Below are positions 34,844-44,880 of a stretch of DNA of 64,000 nt, piece by piece; the stretch's first letter is position 1, and each line of letters starts with the position of its first letter. The DNA is from Pseudorhodoplanes sp. Lineage in GTDB: Bacteria > Pseudomonadota > Alphaproteobacteria > Rhizobiales > Xanthobacteraceae. The notes under the pieces are model-generated. The model worked only from the letters and a program-made list of their open reading frames with translations, was not told the origin of the DNA and searched no databases. The translations under genes were made by a program, and so were the position numbers. The stretch lies in assembly GCA_022843165.1 (NCBI GenBank), contig JALHOD010000001.1, positions 251,678 through 315,677 on the forward strand, given 5' to 3'.

Positions 34844-37159
34844 TCAGGCGACCTGCTCAACTCGCGCGGGGGCGGCGTAGAGAATCTTGCGGATTTCCGT
34901 GGCGGTGACGGGCCGCCCGAAGAGGTAGCCTTGCACTTCGTCAATAGTGCCTTCGGCCTCCAGCAACGCCAGTTGGTCCCGCGTTTCGACGCCTTCCACG
35001 GCGACGCGCAGACCCAGTTCCGCGCTTAGACGCGCCATGCCGCGCAGCAAGGTCAGCATGCGACTGTTCGCCGCCACATCGTTCAAGAACGACTGATCGA
35101 TCTTCACCTTATGCAGCGGGAAGCTGTGCAGATAGCTCAGACTGGAATAGCCGGTTCCGAAATCATCGAGCGAAACCCGCACACCAAGTGCCTGCAGCTG
35201 TTCAAGAGCCAGTCGCGTCCGCCGCGTATCCTGCAGTAAGAGCGTTTCGGTGATCTCGATTTCCAGCCGGCTCGGCGACAGGCCGGTCGCGCCCAAGGTT
35301 TCGCACACCAGAGCAGGAATATTAGCGCGGCTGAACTGAATCGGAGACAGATTGACAGCCACACCGATATCACTCGGCCACTTGCGACATTCGAGGCAAG
35401 CCGCTTGCAGCACGCGCTTGCCAAGCTCGACGATCAAGCCCATTTCTTCCGCGACGGGGATGAACTCGGCGGGTGAAATCATCCCCCGCTCGGGATGCGG
35501 CCAACGCAGCAGCGCCTCGCAGGCAACAATGCGTTTCGACTTCAAATTCACGAGCGGCTGATAATAGACCTCGAACGCGTCGTTCTCGAGCGCGTTGCGC
35601 AGATCGAGCTCAAGATTCCGGCGCGCTTGCGCGTCCGAATCCATTTCCGGCTCGAAGAAGCGCCAGGCACCTCGGCTTTCCGACTTTGCCCGATAAAGCG
35701 CCATATCGGCATTTCTCAGCACTTGATCGACTTCCGTGCCGTCCATCGGCGACAATGCAATACCGATGCTCGCGCTGATCACGACCTCATGGCCATCGAT
35801 TTCGTAAATCTGGCCGAGGGCCGCAAGAATACGCTTGGCAAGGTCCGCCGCCTCATCGGACGATTCGATCGGTGATTGCAGGACCACGAATTCATCGCCG
35901 CCGAATCGCGAGATGACATCTTTCTTTCTGATAATCGAGCGCAAGCGGTCCGCAACCGCTTGCAGCAGCATGTCGCCGCGGGAATGTCCCAACGTGTCAT
36001 TGACCTGTTTGAACTGATCTAAATCGATGAAGTGAATGGCGGAAAATTCGCGCGGGCCACACTCCGCCAATGCCTGGTCCATCCGGTCATGAAGGACCAT
36101 CCGGTTCGGCAGCCCGGTGAGCGCATCGAAACGCGCCATGTGATTGATCTTGGCTTCGGCAATCTTCCGTTCCGTGATGTCCTCGACGAGCAGCACAATG
36201 CCGCCGTTGTCCATGAGCTGAAACGTGAATTCTAAGGTGCGATTATTCCGGAATTCGATATCAAAGCTGTCGGCACCTGCGCCAGACAACCGCGAATCCA
36301 GGTCCTTGAGCAAGCGCCGGGCACTCAGCTCGGACAGCAACTTCTGCTTCGCTAGATTCTCGACCAGTTGCCGCTGATCCATACCCCTCAGTTCGAGGCT
36401 CGGTGAAAGACCCAGAAGCTCGTTGAGTTTTCCATTCGAGACCACGATGCGACCGTCGCCATCAAACATGCACAAACCATGCGGCATATTGTTGAGCGCA
36501 GTGTCGAACCGTGTCGCGAGCAGGGTCACGTCGCGCGTCGCGATGACCGCGTCGAGAAGGGTCCGGCGCAGCCGCTCGGCGATGAACTTGACTGCCAGGA
36601 AGAAGGGAATGAGAAGGGCTGCAAAGATCCAATGGAACACGTCGCCGTACAGGATCAGCGCCGCGGTCATCGGAATCCACGCGCACAGGATCTGCACGAT
36701 CACGAAGCGGGCGCTGCCAAAATTGCGTCCGAAAATCCCGACCACATAGGCAATCGTCATCGTGAAGCTGACCAGATGAGCAAACGGGTCGTTGGTCAGC
36801 GCAAAAGCGATGTAGCACCAAACCCCAAGCAGAAGGACGGACGTGGCCGCCCCGACGACATAGCGGTGCTCCCAGCGGCGCGCAGCATCTTCATTCTTGA
36901 TGGTGGGACGCGCTCGCGCATAGGCACGCATCGACACGCCCCGCGCGCAAGCCACCAGGGCGAACAGGAAGGCGCAAGCTAGCAGCAGCGGCTCGCCAGT
37001 CTTCAGATAGGTCACCAACACTGACCCGACAATGAAGACCGTACCCGAAAGCAGGGTGCGACCGTCTTTGTACAGAGAATCGACCAGCGGAATGTAGATT
37101 TCCGTCGGGACTTTCGGGCTCTGGTCGGTTGCGGCGGGTCTAGGTGCCGGTTTCATCAA
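34844..37159 (-). CDS. Membrane PAS-GGDEF-EAL c-di-GMP enzyme
   Basis: The 771-residue protein has several N-terminal helices (about residues 35-200), a PAS-like sensor domain (about 215-340, LNNMPHGLCMFDGDGRI), a GGDEF domain with FGGDEFVVL near residue 425, and an EAL domain with CEALLRWPHP near 550, NLSPIQFS, ITETLLL and DDFGTGYSSLSYL. GGDEF makes and EAL breaks c-di-GMP; both core motifs are intact, so the net activity cannot be predicted. The adjacent FeeM-like gene on the same strand could feed a signal into this sensor (inference). The gap between the two is 274 bp, so separate promoters are likely. Confidence 0.95.
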   Translation of the reverse strand: MMKPAPRPAATDQSPKVPTEIYIPLVDSLYKDGRTLLSGTVFIVGSVLVTYLKTGEPLLLACAFLFALVACARGVSMRAYARARPTIKNEDAARRWEHRYVVGAATSVLLLGVWCYIAFALTNDPFAHLVSFTMTIAYVVGIFGRNFGSARFVIVQILCAWIPMTAALILYGDVFHWIFAALLIPFFLAVKFIAERLRRTLLDAVIATRDVTLLATRFDTALNNMPHGLCMFDGDGRIVVSNGKLNELLGLSPSLELRGMDQRQLVENLAKQKLLSELSARRLLKDLDSRLSGAGADSFDIEFRNNRTLEFTFQLMDNGGIVLLVEDITERKIAEAKINHMARFDALTGLPNRMVLHDRMDQALAECGPREFSAIHFIDLDQFKQVNDTLGHSRGDMLLQAVADRLRSIIRKKDVISRFGGDEFVVLQSPIESSDEAADLAKRILAALGQIYEIDGHEVVISASIGIALSPMDGTEVDQVLRNADMALYRAKSESRGAWRFFEPEMDSDAQARRNLELDLRNALENDAFEVYYQPLVNLKSKRIVACEALLRWPHPERGMISPAEFIPVAEEMGLIVELGKRVLQAACLECRKWPSDIGVAVNLSPIQFSRANIPALVCETLGATGLSPSRLEIEITETLLLQDTRRTRLALEQLQALGVRVSLDDFGTGYSSLSYLHSFPLHKVKIDQSFLNDVAANSRMLTLLRGMARLSAELGLRVAVEGVETRDQLALLEAEGTIDEVQGYLFGRPVTATEIRKILYAAPARVEQVA

Positions 37160-37458
37160 ACTCTACGTTCAGTGGCGGCCAAGCCAGTAAGTGTCGCTTA
37201 TTGTCATCAAGGCTTTGTTCACTATTTCCGCTTAATTTTCGGAATAGCGCTCGTTTCAGCATCGCTTTTCTGAGCGACAGGGTCGCCTTTGTCACTTCGG
37301 CGTGCGTCCAAAACGCGTGGAGACGATGGCCAGCGCGCCGATATTTGATTGTCCCATAATGCCAGAACGCCTTTAAGAAACTGTTGTTTCGTACAAGTTT
37401 ACGACGAATCAACTCTTCTTCTGCTCTTCTCGGCCTGAGCGATGGAACGCGAGCCGCG

Positions 37459-39063
37459 ATGACCCGAAACCAGTCTTTGAACAATCCCGCCTACCGGCGC
37501 ATCGCGCTCGGTCTCCTTCTGCTTGCGCTCTGCACCTGGACACCGTCGCCGGCATTCGCCACCAACAAGACAATCCGCGCGGTGATGCACTCACCGCTCA
37601 GGGTGACCGACCCGATCCTCACCACCGCCTATATCACCCGCAATCACGGCTACATGATCTACGATACGCTGCTTGGCACCGATGATAAGTTCGCCGTGCG
37701 GCCGCAAATGGCGGACTGGTCGGTATCAGCGGACAAACTCACCTACAGTTTCACACTGCGCGATGGCTTGAAGTGGCATGACGGAACTCCCGTGACGGCT
37801 GCAGATTGTGTGGCCTCGATCCGGCGCTGGGCGGCGAAAGACGGGCTTGGTCAATTGATCCTGGACAATACCGAAACGTTGCAGGCGACTAATGACAAAA
37901 CCATCACGCTGAGACTCAGAAATCCGCTCGGATTCGTTCTCGATGCTTTCGGAAAGCTGTCATCCTATCCGCCGTTCATGATGCCGAAGCGGATTGCCGA
38001 GACATCGTCGGACAAGGCGATCACCGAGCATATCGGATCCGGCCCGTTCAAATTTTCTGCGAAGGAATTCCAGCCCGGGGTGCGTGCGGTTTACGAAAGG
38101 AACAAGGACTATGTCCCGCGTCCGGAAAAGGTGAGTTGGACGGCAGGCGGAAAGCGCGTGCTGGTCGATCGCGTGGAATGGGTCGTGATGCCGGATCCGC
38201 AAACCCAGATCGGTGCACTGCAATCTGGCGAGATCGATCTGATCGAGGACATCCCGTTCGATCTTATCCCGACGCTGGAGCGCAACCGCAACATCCAGGT
38301 GCGCGGCACCGATCCGCTCGGCTCGCAGATTGTCGGACGCATGAACTTCCTGTACCCGCCCTTCAACAAGGTCGAAATCAGACGGGCCGCTATGCTCGCG
38401 CTCAACCAGAAGGATTTTCTCGACGCGCTGGTCGGAAATCCGAAATATTACCGGCTCTGCGGTGCAATGTTCGCGTGCAATTCCGCGCTTGCGACCGACA
38501 TTGGCGCCAAGTCGCTTTTCAGCAAAAACATGGATGCGGCCCGCAAGGCGTTGAAGGCTTCCGGCTATGACGGCACCCCGGTCGTCATTTTGCATCCGAC
38601 CGACGTCGGCATTCTGAAAACGCATCCGGTCGTGGCCGCCCAGTTGCTGCGTCAGGCTGGCTTCAAGGTCGACCTGCAGGCGATGGATTGGCAGACCGTC
38701 GTGAGCCGCCGCGCTAGCCAGAAGCCGCCTGCCGAAGGCGGCTGGAACATGTTCTTCACGCTTTGGGCCGGCTCCGATGTTGTCGACCCGCTGGTCAACC
38801 AGAACCTGATCGGCCGCGGCAAGAACGGCGGTTGGTTCGGCTGGCCGGACGATCCCAAGCTCGAACAGTACCGCGCCGCCTACGCACAGGCAGTGACGCC
38901 GGACGAGCGCAAGAAGATTGCCGCCGAACTGCAAGCCTACGCCTACGACCAGGTGATCTATATCCCGCTCGGACAATTCGCGCGCCAGACAGCGTGGCGC
39001 AAGGACCTGACCGGAATCGTCGACAGCCCGATTCCGTTGTTCTGGAACCTGGACAAAAAATAG
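37459..39063 (+). CDS. Peptide/opine-type ABC transporter substrate-binding protein
   Basis: The start MTRNQSLNNPAYRRIALG leads a signal peptide (IALGLLLLALCTWTPSPAFA), so this Met is preferred over the longer frame to 37384. The 534-residue protein has the family-5 binding-protein fold: SPLRVTDPILTTAYIT, then SYTFTLRD-type text, and YSFTLRDGLKWHDGTPVTAAD near residue 95. It delivers small peptides, opines or similar solutes to the permeases encoded next. The gap to the permease is 63 bp and all five functions are in one operon. The 37.16-37.46 kb interval between it and the divergent c-di-GMP gene holds both promoters; no clear operator was seen. Confidence 0.93.
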   Translation: MTRNQSLNNPAYRRIALGLLLLALCTWTPSPAFATNKTIRAVMHSPLRVTDPILTTAYITRNHGYMIYDTLLGTDDKFAVRPQMADWSVSADKLTYSFTLRDGLKWHDGTPVTAADCVASIRRWAAKDGLGQLILDNTETLQATNDKTITLRLRNPLGFVLDAFGKLSSYPPFMMPKRIAETSSDKAITEHIGSGPFKFSAKEFQPGVRAVYERNKDYVPRPEKVSWTAGGKRVLVDRVEWVVMPDPQTQIGALQSGEIDLIEDIPFDLIPTLERNRNIQVRGTDPLGSQIVGRMNFLYPPFNKVEIRRAAMLALNQKDFLDALVGNPKYYRLCGAMFACNSALATDIGAKSLFSKNMDAARKALKASGYDGTPVVILHPTDVGILKTHPVVAAQLLRQAGFKVDLQAMDWQTVVSRRASQKPPAEGGWNMFFTLWAGSDVVDPLVNQNLIGRGKNGGWFGWPDDPKLEQYRAAYAQAVTPDERKKIAAELQAYAYDQVIYIPLGQFARQTAWRKDLTGIVDSPIPLFWNLDKK

Positions 39064-39126
39064 CCGCCAGTCCGCACGCGGTGTCGGACTTTCTTCAGTA
39101 CGGCTTGCAATGCGGAGCGCACTGGA

Positions 39127-40074
39127 TTGGTCTTGCCCTATATCTTCCGGCGGCTTCTGGCGGTCGTTCCTGTCATGCTGGTCGTGGCCTTGTTCGTGTT
39201 CCTGCTGCTTCGCCTGTCCCCCGGAGATCCCGCGGCCATCCTCGCCGGCGATGCTGCAACGCCGGACCAGCTGGCCAAAATTCGACAAGCGCTCGGGCTT
39301 GATCGCCCAATTCTCGTTCAGCTCTGGCTCTGGCTCCGACAACTGCTGAACGGCGATCTCGGCGTTTCGCTCCTGTCCGGCCTGCCGGTCACGCGCATCA
39401 TCGCCCAGCGCCTTGAGCCGACGCTCAGCCTGACGATTCTGACCATGCTGTTTTCAACACTGATCGCGGTTCCACTCGGCGTAATTGCGGCGTGGCAACA
39501 CCGAACGATCACCGACCGGACGGTGACGGTGCTGTCGGTCGTCGCCTTTTCCGTGCCGGTCTTTGTAATCGGCTATGTCCTGATGTTGGTCTTAGCAATC
39601 AATCTGGAATGGCTTCCGGTGCAGGGCTATCGCAGCCTGTCCGATGGGATCGGCCCTTTTCTGAGGCACCAGATTTTGCCCGTGCTGACATTGTCGATTC
39701 CGTTGATCGCGCTGATTGCCCGTATCACGCGCGCCAGCATGCTCGACGTTCTCGACCGGGACTATATCCGCACCGCGCGCGCCAAGGGGCTGCGTGAGAG
39801 CGCGGTATTGTCGCGCCATGCCTTGCGCACGGCCTCGCTGCCGATCCTGACCGTGGTGGGAAACGGCTTCGCGCTGCTGATCGGCGGCGCGATCGTGACC
39901 GAGAGCGTGTTCAATCTGCCGGGGATCGGGCGTCTGATGGTGGATGCGGTGCTTGCCCGCGACTACCCGGTGATTCAGGGCGTCATTCTGCTGACCAGCG
40001 CGCTGTATGTGGCACTCAATCTGGCGATCGACCTGATCTATCTCATTCTGGATCCGCGGGTACGCTATCAATGA
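39127..40074 (+). CDS. ABC transporter permease (DppB/OppB type)
   Basis: The 315-residue protein starts with TTG at 39127 and reads LPYIFRRLLAVVPVMLVV, the standard first helix. About six helices follow, with the EAA-type loop DRDYIRTARAKGLRESAVL near residue 215 that contacts the ATPase. It forms half of the membrane channel. The start overlaps no other gene and follows the binding protein. Its end overlaps the second permease by ATGA. Confidence 0.93.
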   Translation: MVLPYIFRRLLAVVPVMLVVALFVFLLLRLSPGDPAAILAGDAATPDQLAKIRQALGLDRPILVQLWLWLRQLLNGDLGVSLLSGLPVTRIIAQRLEPTLSLTILTMLFSTLIAVPLGVIAAWQHRTITDRTVTVLSVVAFSVPVFVIGYVLMLVLAINLEWLPVQGYRSLSDGIGPFLRHQILPVLTLSIPLIALIARITRASMLDVLDRDYIRTARAKGLRESAVLSRHALRTASLPILTVVGNGFALLIGGAIVTESVFNLPGIGRLMVDAVLARDYPVIQGVILLTSALYVALNLAIDLIYLILDPRVRYQ

Positions 40075-40937
40075 GCGCCCTCGTGTCCCGTGCCCCGTCA
40101 TCGTGGTCCATGGCCGTAAGGTCAAATCCGCTTTCCGTGCCGGCGCTGATCCTGCTTTTCGCAATCGCCGCGGCGTCGCTGTTTGCGCCACTGATCGCAC
40201 AGCACGACCCAGCCGAACTGGCTCCGGCCTTGCGGCTTCAGCCCGCGAGCGAAACCTTTCCGCTGGGGACCGATGCCTATGGCCGCGACCTGCTTGCGCG
40301 AATCCTTTATGGCGGCCGCATATCACTCGCCATCGGTCTCGGCGCTGCAGCATTTAGCATGGCCGCCGGTCTCGCGCTCGGCTTGATTGCCGGCTATTTC
40401 TCGCGCGTCGATACCATCGTCATGCGCATCATGGATGGCATGATGGCCATCCCGAATATCCTCCTGGCCATCGCCATCGTTGCCTTGTGGGGCGGCAACC
40501 TAGCGGCGGTTCTCATCGCCATCACCATTCCGGAAATTCCCCGCGTCACGCGCCTGATCCGGTCCGTCGTGCTATCCGCACGAACGGAGCCGTATGTCGA
40601 AGCCGCCGTGGCGCTCGGCACATCCAATGCCGACATCCTTTGGCGGCATCTGATGCCGAATACACTCGGGCCGCTGATCGTGCAGGGCACATATATATGT
40701 GCGTCCGCGATCCTCCTCGAATCGATCCTGTCCTTCCTGGGCGCCGGCATCAACCCGGAAATCCCGACCTGGGGCAACATCATGGCCGATGGCCGGCTGT
40801 ATTTCGAAATCCGGCCAGCGATGATTTTCTGGCCGGCCTTGCTGCTGTCGCTGACCGTCCTGTCCATCAACAGTCTGGGTGACGCGGTCCGCGACCTGCT
40901 CGATCCGAGCGCCGCGCGGCGGCCCGAGATGACATGA
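40071..40937 (+). CDS. ABC transporter permease (DppC/OppC type)
   Basis: The 288-residue protein has an N-terminal helix (VPALILLFAIAAASLFAPLI), then HPLGTD-like text (FPLGTDAYGRDLLARILYGG) that marks the DppC family, and the coupling loop EPYVEAAVALGTSNADILW near residue 180. It pairs with the upstream permease. Start and stop both overlap neighbours by ATGA, showing tight coupling. Confidence 0.93.
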   Translation: MSALVSRAPSSWSMAVRSNPLSVPALILLFAIAAASLFAPLIAQHDPAELAPALRLQPASETFPLGTDAYGRDLLARILYGGRISLAIGLGAAAFSMAAGLALGLIAGYFSRVDTIVMRIMDGMMAIPNILLAIAIVALWGGNLAAVLIAITIPEIPRVTRLIRSVVLSARTEPYVEAAVALGTSNADILWRHLMPNTLGPLIVQGTYICASAILLESILSFLGAGINPEIPTWGNIMADGRLYFEIRPAMIFWPALLLSLTVLSINSLGDAVRDLLDPSAARRPEMT

Positions 40938-42580
40938 GCGGTCCGGCCATGTCCCGTCACCTCCTTGAACTGCGCGATCTCGACGTCCGGCGATCATATC
41001 CGAATCTGGACACGCCGATCCTCTCCCGCCTCTCGCTCGATGTGAGAGAAGGCGAAATCTTTTGCCTCGTTGGCGAAAGCGGCTCCGGCAAGACCATGAC
41101 GGCGCTTGCCATCATGGGGCTACTGCCGCCGCAAGGCCTGAAGATCAATTCCGGCAGCATTCGTCTGGGTGATGAGGAACTGGTCGGCGCACCCGAACAC
41201 AGATTGCGCCAACTGCGTGCAACGCGCATGGCGATGATTTTTCAGGAGCCGATGACAGCGCTCAATCCGGTGATGCCGATCGGCGTCCAGATCGGGGAAG
41301 TGATCAGCGCGCATACTGGCCTCAGCCGGAAGGACCGGCACCGACGCGTTCTTGAAATACTGGAACAGGTCGGGCTGAACGACATTGAACGCATCGGCGC
41401 AGCCTATCCCCACCAATTGTCCGGCGGCCAGCGCCAGCGTGCGATGATCGCCATGGCGCTGGTGCTGCGGCCAAAGCTGCTGATCGCCGATGAACCGACT
41501 AGTGCGCTCGACGTCAGAACCCAGAAGCAGATCCTGGGTCTGATTCGCGATTTGCGCGAGCGCCATGGTACGGCGGCCTTGTTCATCACGCACGACATGG
41601 GCGTGGTAGCCGAGATCGCCGACCGGGTCGCCGTGATGCAACAAGGCCGGATTGTGGAAAGTTCACCGCTCAAGGCGATCCTCACCGCGCCGGCGCATGA
41701 TCACACCCGAAAGCTTTTGGCATCGGTGCCAAGCCTTGTGCCGCGTCGCGCCCGGGCTGACCTCGCGGGCGACATTGTGCTACGGACGCAATCGCTCTCC
41801 AAGACATTCCATACCCAGTCCTGGTTCCGGGCGCGACGGGACCTGCACGCGGTAAGCGACGTGACTGTGGCCTTGGGTCGAGGTCGCACGCTTGGCATTG
41901 TCGGCGAGAGTGGTTCCGGGAAATCGACGCTCGCGCGATGCATCCTGCGGCTGATTGAGCCAAGCGAGGGTCGTATCCATCTCGCCGGCGCAGACATCAC
42001 CTTCCTGCCCCGCGCCGCGCTCAAGTCGCATCGTCAGGACATCCAGATCGTCTTTCAGGATCCATATCGCTCGCTGAATCCGCGGCTGACGGTGGCCGAG
42101 TTGATCATGGAAGGCCCGGTGAATTTTGGCGTCAGCCGTGAGCAAGCCTTTCAGGAAGCAGCCGATCTGCTCGCGCTGGTCCGGCTACCGGCTAAAATCG
42201 TGCACGCCTATCCGCACCAGTTGTCCGGCGGGCAGCGGCAGCGCATCGCGCTGGCGCGCGCACTGGCCTTGAAGCCGCGTGTGCTGGTCGCGGATGAGGC
42301 GGTGTCCGCGCTCGACATGTCGACCCAGGCGGACATTCTCCGTTTGCTCGCCGACATCCAGGACCGGCTCGGGATCGCGATGCTGTTCATCACCCACGAC
42401 CTGCGGGTAGCCGCGCAGCTTTGCGACGACGTCGCCATCATGCAGGCAGGCCGGATTGTGGAATACGGCCCAGCCGGCAATATCCTGACACGGCCGCGCC
42501 AGCCCTATACCCGCGATCTGGTCGAAGCCGCGCCAGGACGGGGCTGGGACTTTGCCAACCTGCGGCCGGCCACCACGTGA
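40934..42580 (+). CDS. Fused DppD-DppF ABC ATPase, two nucleotide-binding domains
   Basis: In this 548-residue protein the two usual ATPase subunits are one chain. Domain 1 (about 10-250) has Walker A GESGSGKT, signature LSGGQRQRAMIAMA and Walker B LLIADEPTSALD. Domain 2 (about 290-530) has GESGSGKST, LSGGQRQRIALARA and VLVADEAVSALD, where Ala replaces the common Pro after the catalytic Glu. It powers peptide-type import. The start overlaps the permease gene by ATGA. Fused versions are known in proteobacteria, so the fusion itself is not an error. Confidence 0.93.
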   Translation: MSGPAMSRHLLELRDLDVRRSYPNLDTPILSRLSLDVREGEIFCLVGESGSGKTMTALAIMGLLPPQGLKINSGSIRLGDEELVGAPEHRLRQLRATRMAMIFQEPMTALNPVMPIGVQIGEVISAHTGLSRKDRHRRVLEILEQVGLNDIERIGAAYPHQLSGGQRQRAMIAMALVLRPKLLIADEPTSALDVRTQKQILGLIRDLRERHGTAALFITHDMGVVAEIADRVAVMQQGRIVESSPLKAILTAPAHDHTRKLLASVPSLVPRRARADLAGDIVLRTQSLSKTFHTQSWFRARRDLHAVSDVTVALGRGRTLGIVGESGSGKSTLARCILRLIEPSEGRIHLAGADITFLPRAALKSHRQDIQIVFQDPYRSLNPRLTVAELIMEGPVNFGVSREQAFQEAADLLALVRLPAKIVHAYPHQLSGGQRQRIALARALALKPRVLVADEAVSALDMSTQADILRLLADIQDRLGIAMLFITHDLRVAAQLCDDVAIMQAGRIVEYGPAGNILTRPRQPYTRDLVEAAPGRGWDFANLRPATT

Positions 42581-42610
42581 TCAAAAAGCGGGCCTTGGTG
42601 GCCTAGAAAT

Positions 42611-42625
42611 ATTCCTTTTCATATA
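42611..42625. promoter_or_regulatory. Candidate MarR operator upstream of hydrolase operon
   Basis: ATTCCTTTTCATATA occurs 68 bp before the hydrolase start and recurs in inverted form (14 of 15 bases) at the MarR gene start. The repetition near a regulator and a catabolic operon suggests one binding site type. Function inferred, not shown. Confidence 0.45.
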
Positions 42626-42693
42626 ATTTGGGTTTGCTAGCATAAGGAGCCCTCGACGGCCGGATGGGCCCGCCGTCAGATCCTAGGCCAGCC

Positions 42694-43479
42694 ATGATCG
42701 AGACAGACCCGCATTCAAAACCCAGCGGTACGGCCGTGGTGTTCCTGCATGGCATCGGCGGTGCCGCGCGGGGCTGGGCGCCGCAAGTCGCGTCATTTGC
42801 CCAAGCCGGCTTCGTTCCGGTGCCGCTCGACCTGCCCGGCTACGGCGCGCGCCCGCCGGTCGAGAGCATGACCTTCGATGACCTTGCCGCCGACGTCGAG
42901 GCGGCCATCGGCCGGCAACAGCTCCAGTCGCCGATCTTGGTCGGCCATTCCATGGGCGGCATGATCGCGCAAACCCTGCTGCGCCGCCGCCCGGACGGCT
43001 ATCGTGCCGCCGTACTGATCGGTACCAGTGCCGCCTTTGGCAATCCGGAAGACGACTTCCAGAAGCAATTCATCGCCGCGCGGCTTGCACCGCTGGAGAC
43101 CGGCAAGACCATGCCGGACCTCGCTGACGACATCGTTGACGGCATGATGGGCCCCGCGCCGGATGCGCAGGGCCGGGCGCTCGCCATCGACCTGATGGGC
43201 GCAACGCCGGCATCAACCTATCGCGCCGCCGTGCTGTGCCTCGTCACATTCGATGAACGCGCCAACCTCAATCATATCCGCTGCCCGGTTCTCTGTCTGG
43301 TCGGCGAGCACGATCGCAACGCGCCGTCGGCGATGATGGAGCGCATGGCCGCAAAAATTCCTGGCGCAAAATACTCCTGCCTGCCCGGTATCGGGCATCT
43401 TCCCAATCTGGAAGCGCCGCAAGCATTCGACAAAGCCGTGCTCGCATTTCTCACATCTCCAGTCGTCGCTGCAGCCTGA
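42694..43479 (+). CDS. Alpha/beta hydrolase (carboxylesterase/lactonase type)
   Basis: The protein has VVFLHGIGGAARGWAPQ (oxyanion loop) near residue 15, the nucleophile in VGHSMGGMIAQ near residue 83, the acid in VGEHDRNAPSAMM and the base in PGIGHLPNLEAP, a complete Ser-Asp-His triad. Resembles 3-oxoadipate enol-lactonase and related C-C or ester hydrolases of aromatic pathways. It heads a cluster with acyl-CoA dehydrogenase, ligase and oxidoreductases, and a MarR-type motif lies upstream. The start could also be ATG 42664, which has AAGGAG at poor spacing; no end is well supported. Confidence 0.87.
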   Translation: MIETDPHSKPSGTAVVFLHGIGGAARGWAPQVASFAQAGFVPVPLDLPGYGARPPVESMTFDDLAADVEAAIGRQQLQSPILVGHSMGGMIAQTLLRRRPDGYRAAVLIGTSAAFGNPEDDFQKQFIAARLAPLETGKTMPDLADDIVDGMMGPAPDAQGRALAIDLMGATPASTYRAAVLCLVTFDERANLNHIRCPVLCLVGEHDRNAPSAMMERMAAKIPGAKYSCLPGIGHLPNLEAPQAFDKAVLAFLTSPVVAAA

Positions 43480-43493
43480 AGGGAGCCGATTCG

Positions 43494-44777
43494 ATGACCG
43501 CCGCCGCCAAAGCCATCGCGCTCGACGACACGCACGTCGACGCACCGATGTTCCCCGCCGATGCCTTCCGGCTCACCGACGAACAGGCCGCTCTGACCGA
43601 GAAGGTGCGCCGCTTCGGCAAGACTGTGGTCGCCCCGCGCGCGGCAAAGCACGACCGTGACGCCACCTTCCCGATCGAGAATTTCCGCGACATGCACGGC
43701 GAAGGCCTGCTTTCGCTCTGCATTCCGAAGGCGGATGGCGGCCTTGGGGCCGATTTCCAGACTTATTGCCTGGCCGCCGCCGAACTCGGACGCTATTGCG
43801 GGGCGACGACCCTGTCCTGGAACATGCATGTGTGTTCGACATTGTGGTCCGGCCCGCTCGCTGATGAACTGGAAATGACGCCTGAAGATCGCGCCATGCA
43901 TCAGAAACGCCGGGCGGTCCACTATCAGCGCATCGTTCAAGACGGCGCAGTCTATGCGCAGCCCTTCTCGGAAGGCGGCGCGGCGGCGGCCGGCGTCATC
44001 GCCTTCGGCACCGAAGCCAAGCCCGTAGATGGCGGATTCCTGGTCAACGGCAAGAAGATTTTCGCGTCTCTGTCCGGCTCCGCCGATTATTACGGCGTGC
44101 TGTGCACCGAGCGCGCCGAAGGCGAAGCGGCGAGCCGCCGCAATACGTTGTATCTGGGCGTGCCGGCGAATGCGCCGGGTGTGACCGTGACCGGCGACTG
44201 GGATCCGCTCGGCATGCGCGGGACGGTCTCCCGCACGCTGCTGTTCAAGGACGTGTTCGTGCCGGAAGACGCCATGCTGATGCCGCACGGCGTCTATTTC
44301 CAGGCAGCGTCGCGCTGGCCGCACATGTTCATCACCTTGTCGCCGACCTATATGGGTCTCGCGCAGGCGGCTTATGACTTTACTGTCTCCTATCTGCGCG
44401 GTGAATTACCCGGCATGCCGCCCATGAAACGCCGCATGTTCCCGACCAAGCAGATTGCAGTCGCCGAAATGCGCATCATGCTGGAGCAGACCAAGGCGAT
44501 CTGGTTCCAAGCCATCACCGAGGCCCGCGCCAACCCGACCAAGGATCAGGTGCTACGTGCCTACGCGGCGCAATACAGCGTGATGGAGAACGCCAACGCC
44601 ATCGCGGTGAAGGCGATCCGCACCTGCGGCGGTCAGGCCATGCTCAAGAGCTTGCCGCTGGAACGCATCTATCGCGACAGCCGCTGCGGCGCGCTGATGC
44701 TGCCCTGGACTGCGGAAATCTGCGTCGACCGCATCGGCCGCGAGGCGCTGTATGAGGCGGGCGAGAAGGATGAGTGA
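43494..44777 (+). CDS. Acyl-CoA dehydrogenase family protein
   Basis: The 427-residue protein has the usual N-terminal helical part (TEKVRRFGKTVVAPRAAKHD near residue 35), a beta part with GGFLVNGKKIFASLSGSADY near residue 185 and MRGTVSRTLLFKDVFVPED near 240, and a C-terminal helical domain. Family members use FAD to oxidise acyl-CoA or related thioesters. The canonical catalytic Glu could not be placed with confidence, so it may belong to a side branch (hydroxylase-like or desulfurase-like). GGGAG precedes the ATG, 14 bp after the hydrolase gene. The cluster points to CoA-dependent breakdown of a ring or branched acid. Confidence 0.9.
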   Translation: MTAAAKAIALDDTHVDAPMFPADAFRLTDEQAALTEKVRRFGKTVVAPRAAKHDRDATFPIENFRDMHGEGLLSLCIPKADGGLGADFQTYCLAAAELGRYCGATTLSWNMHVCSTLWSGPLADELEMTPEDRAMHQKRRAVHYQRIVQDGAVYAQPFSEGGAAAAGVIAFGTEAKPVDGGFLVNGKKIFASLSGSADYYGVLCTERAEGEAASRRNTLYLGVPANAPGVTVTGDWDPLGMRGTVSRTLLFKDVFVPEDAMLMPHGVYFQAASRWPHMFITLSPTYMGLAQAAYDFTVSYLRGELPGMPPMKRRMFPTKQIAVAEMRIMLEQTKAIWFQAITEARANPTKDQVLRAYAAQYSVMENANAIAVKAIRTCGGQAMLKSLPLERIYRDSRCGALMLPWTAEICVDRIGREALYEAGEKDE

Positions 44778-44880
44778 TGCAGGCTGCTTTTTATCACTCC
44801 CCTGAAGGCGGAGGTTGGATGCGAGCGCAGCGAGCAGCCGACGCATTCGCCTCCCCTACCCGGTCCACTTTGCAAACCAC

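Noticed and set aside
37140-37484. Minus-strand 114-codon frame between the c-di-GMP protein and the ABC binding protein
   Set aside because: It overlaps both neighbours' starts, lacks a Shine-Dalgarno and a known domain, and occupies the shared promoter gap.
37960-39342. Minus-strand 460-codon frame
   Set aside because: Antisense to the peptide-type binding protein, which has a signal peptide and family motifs.
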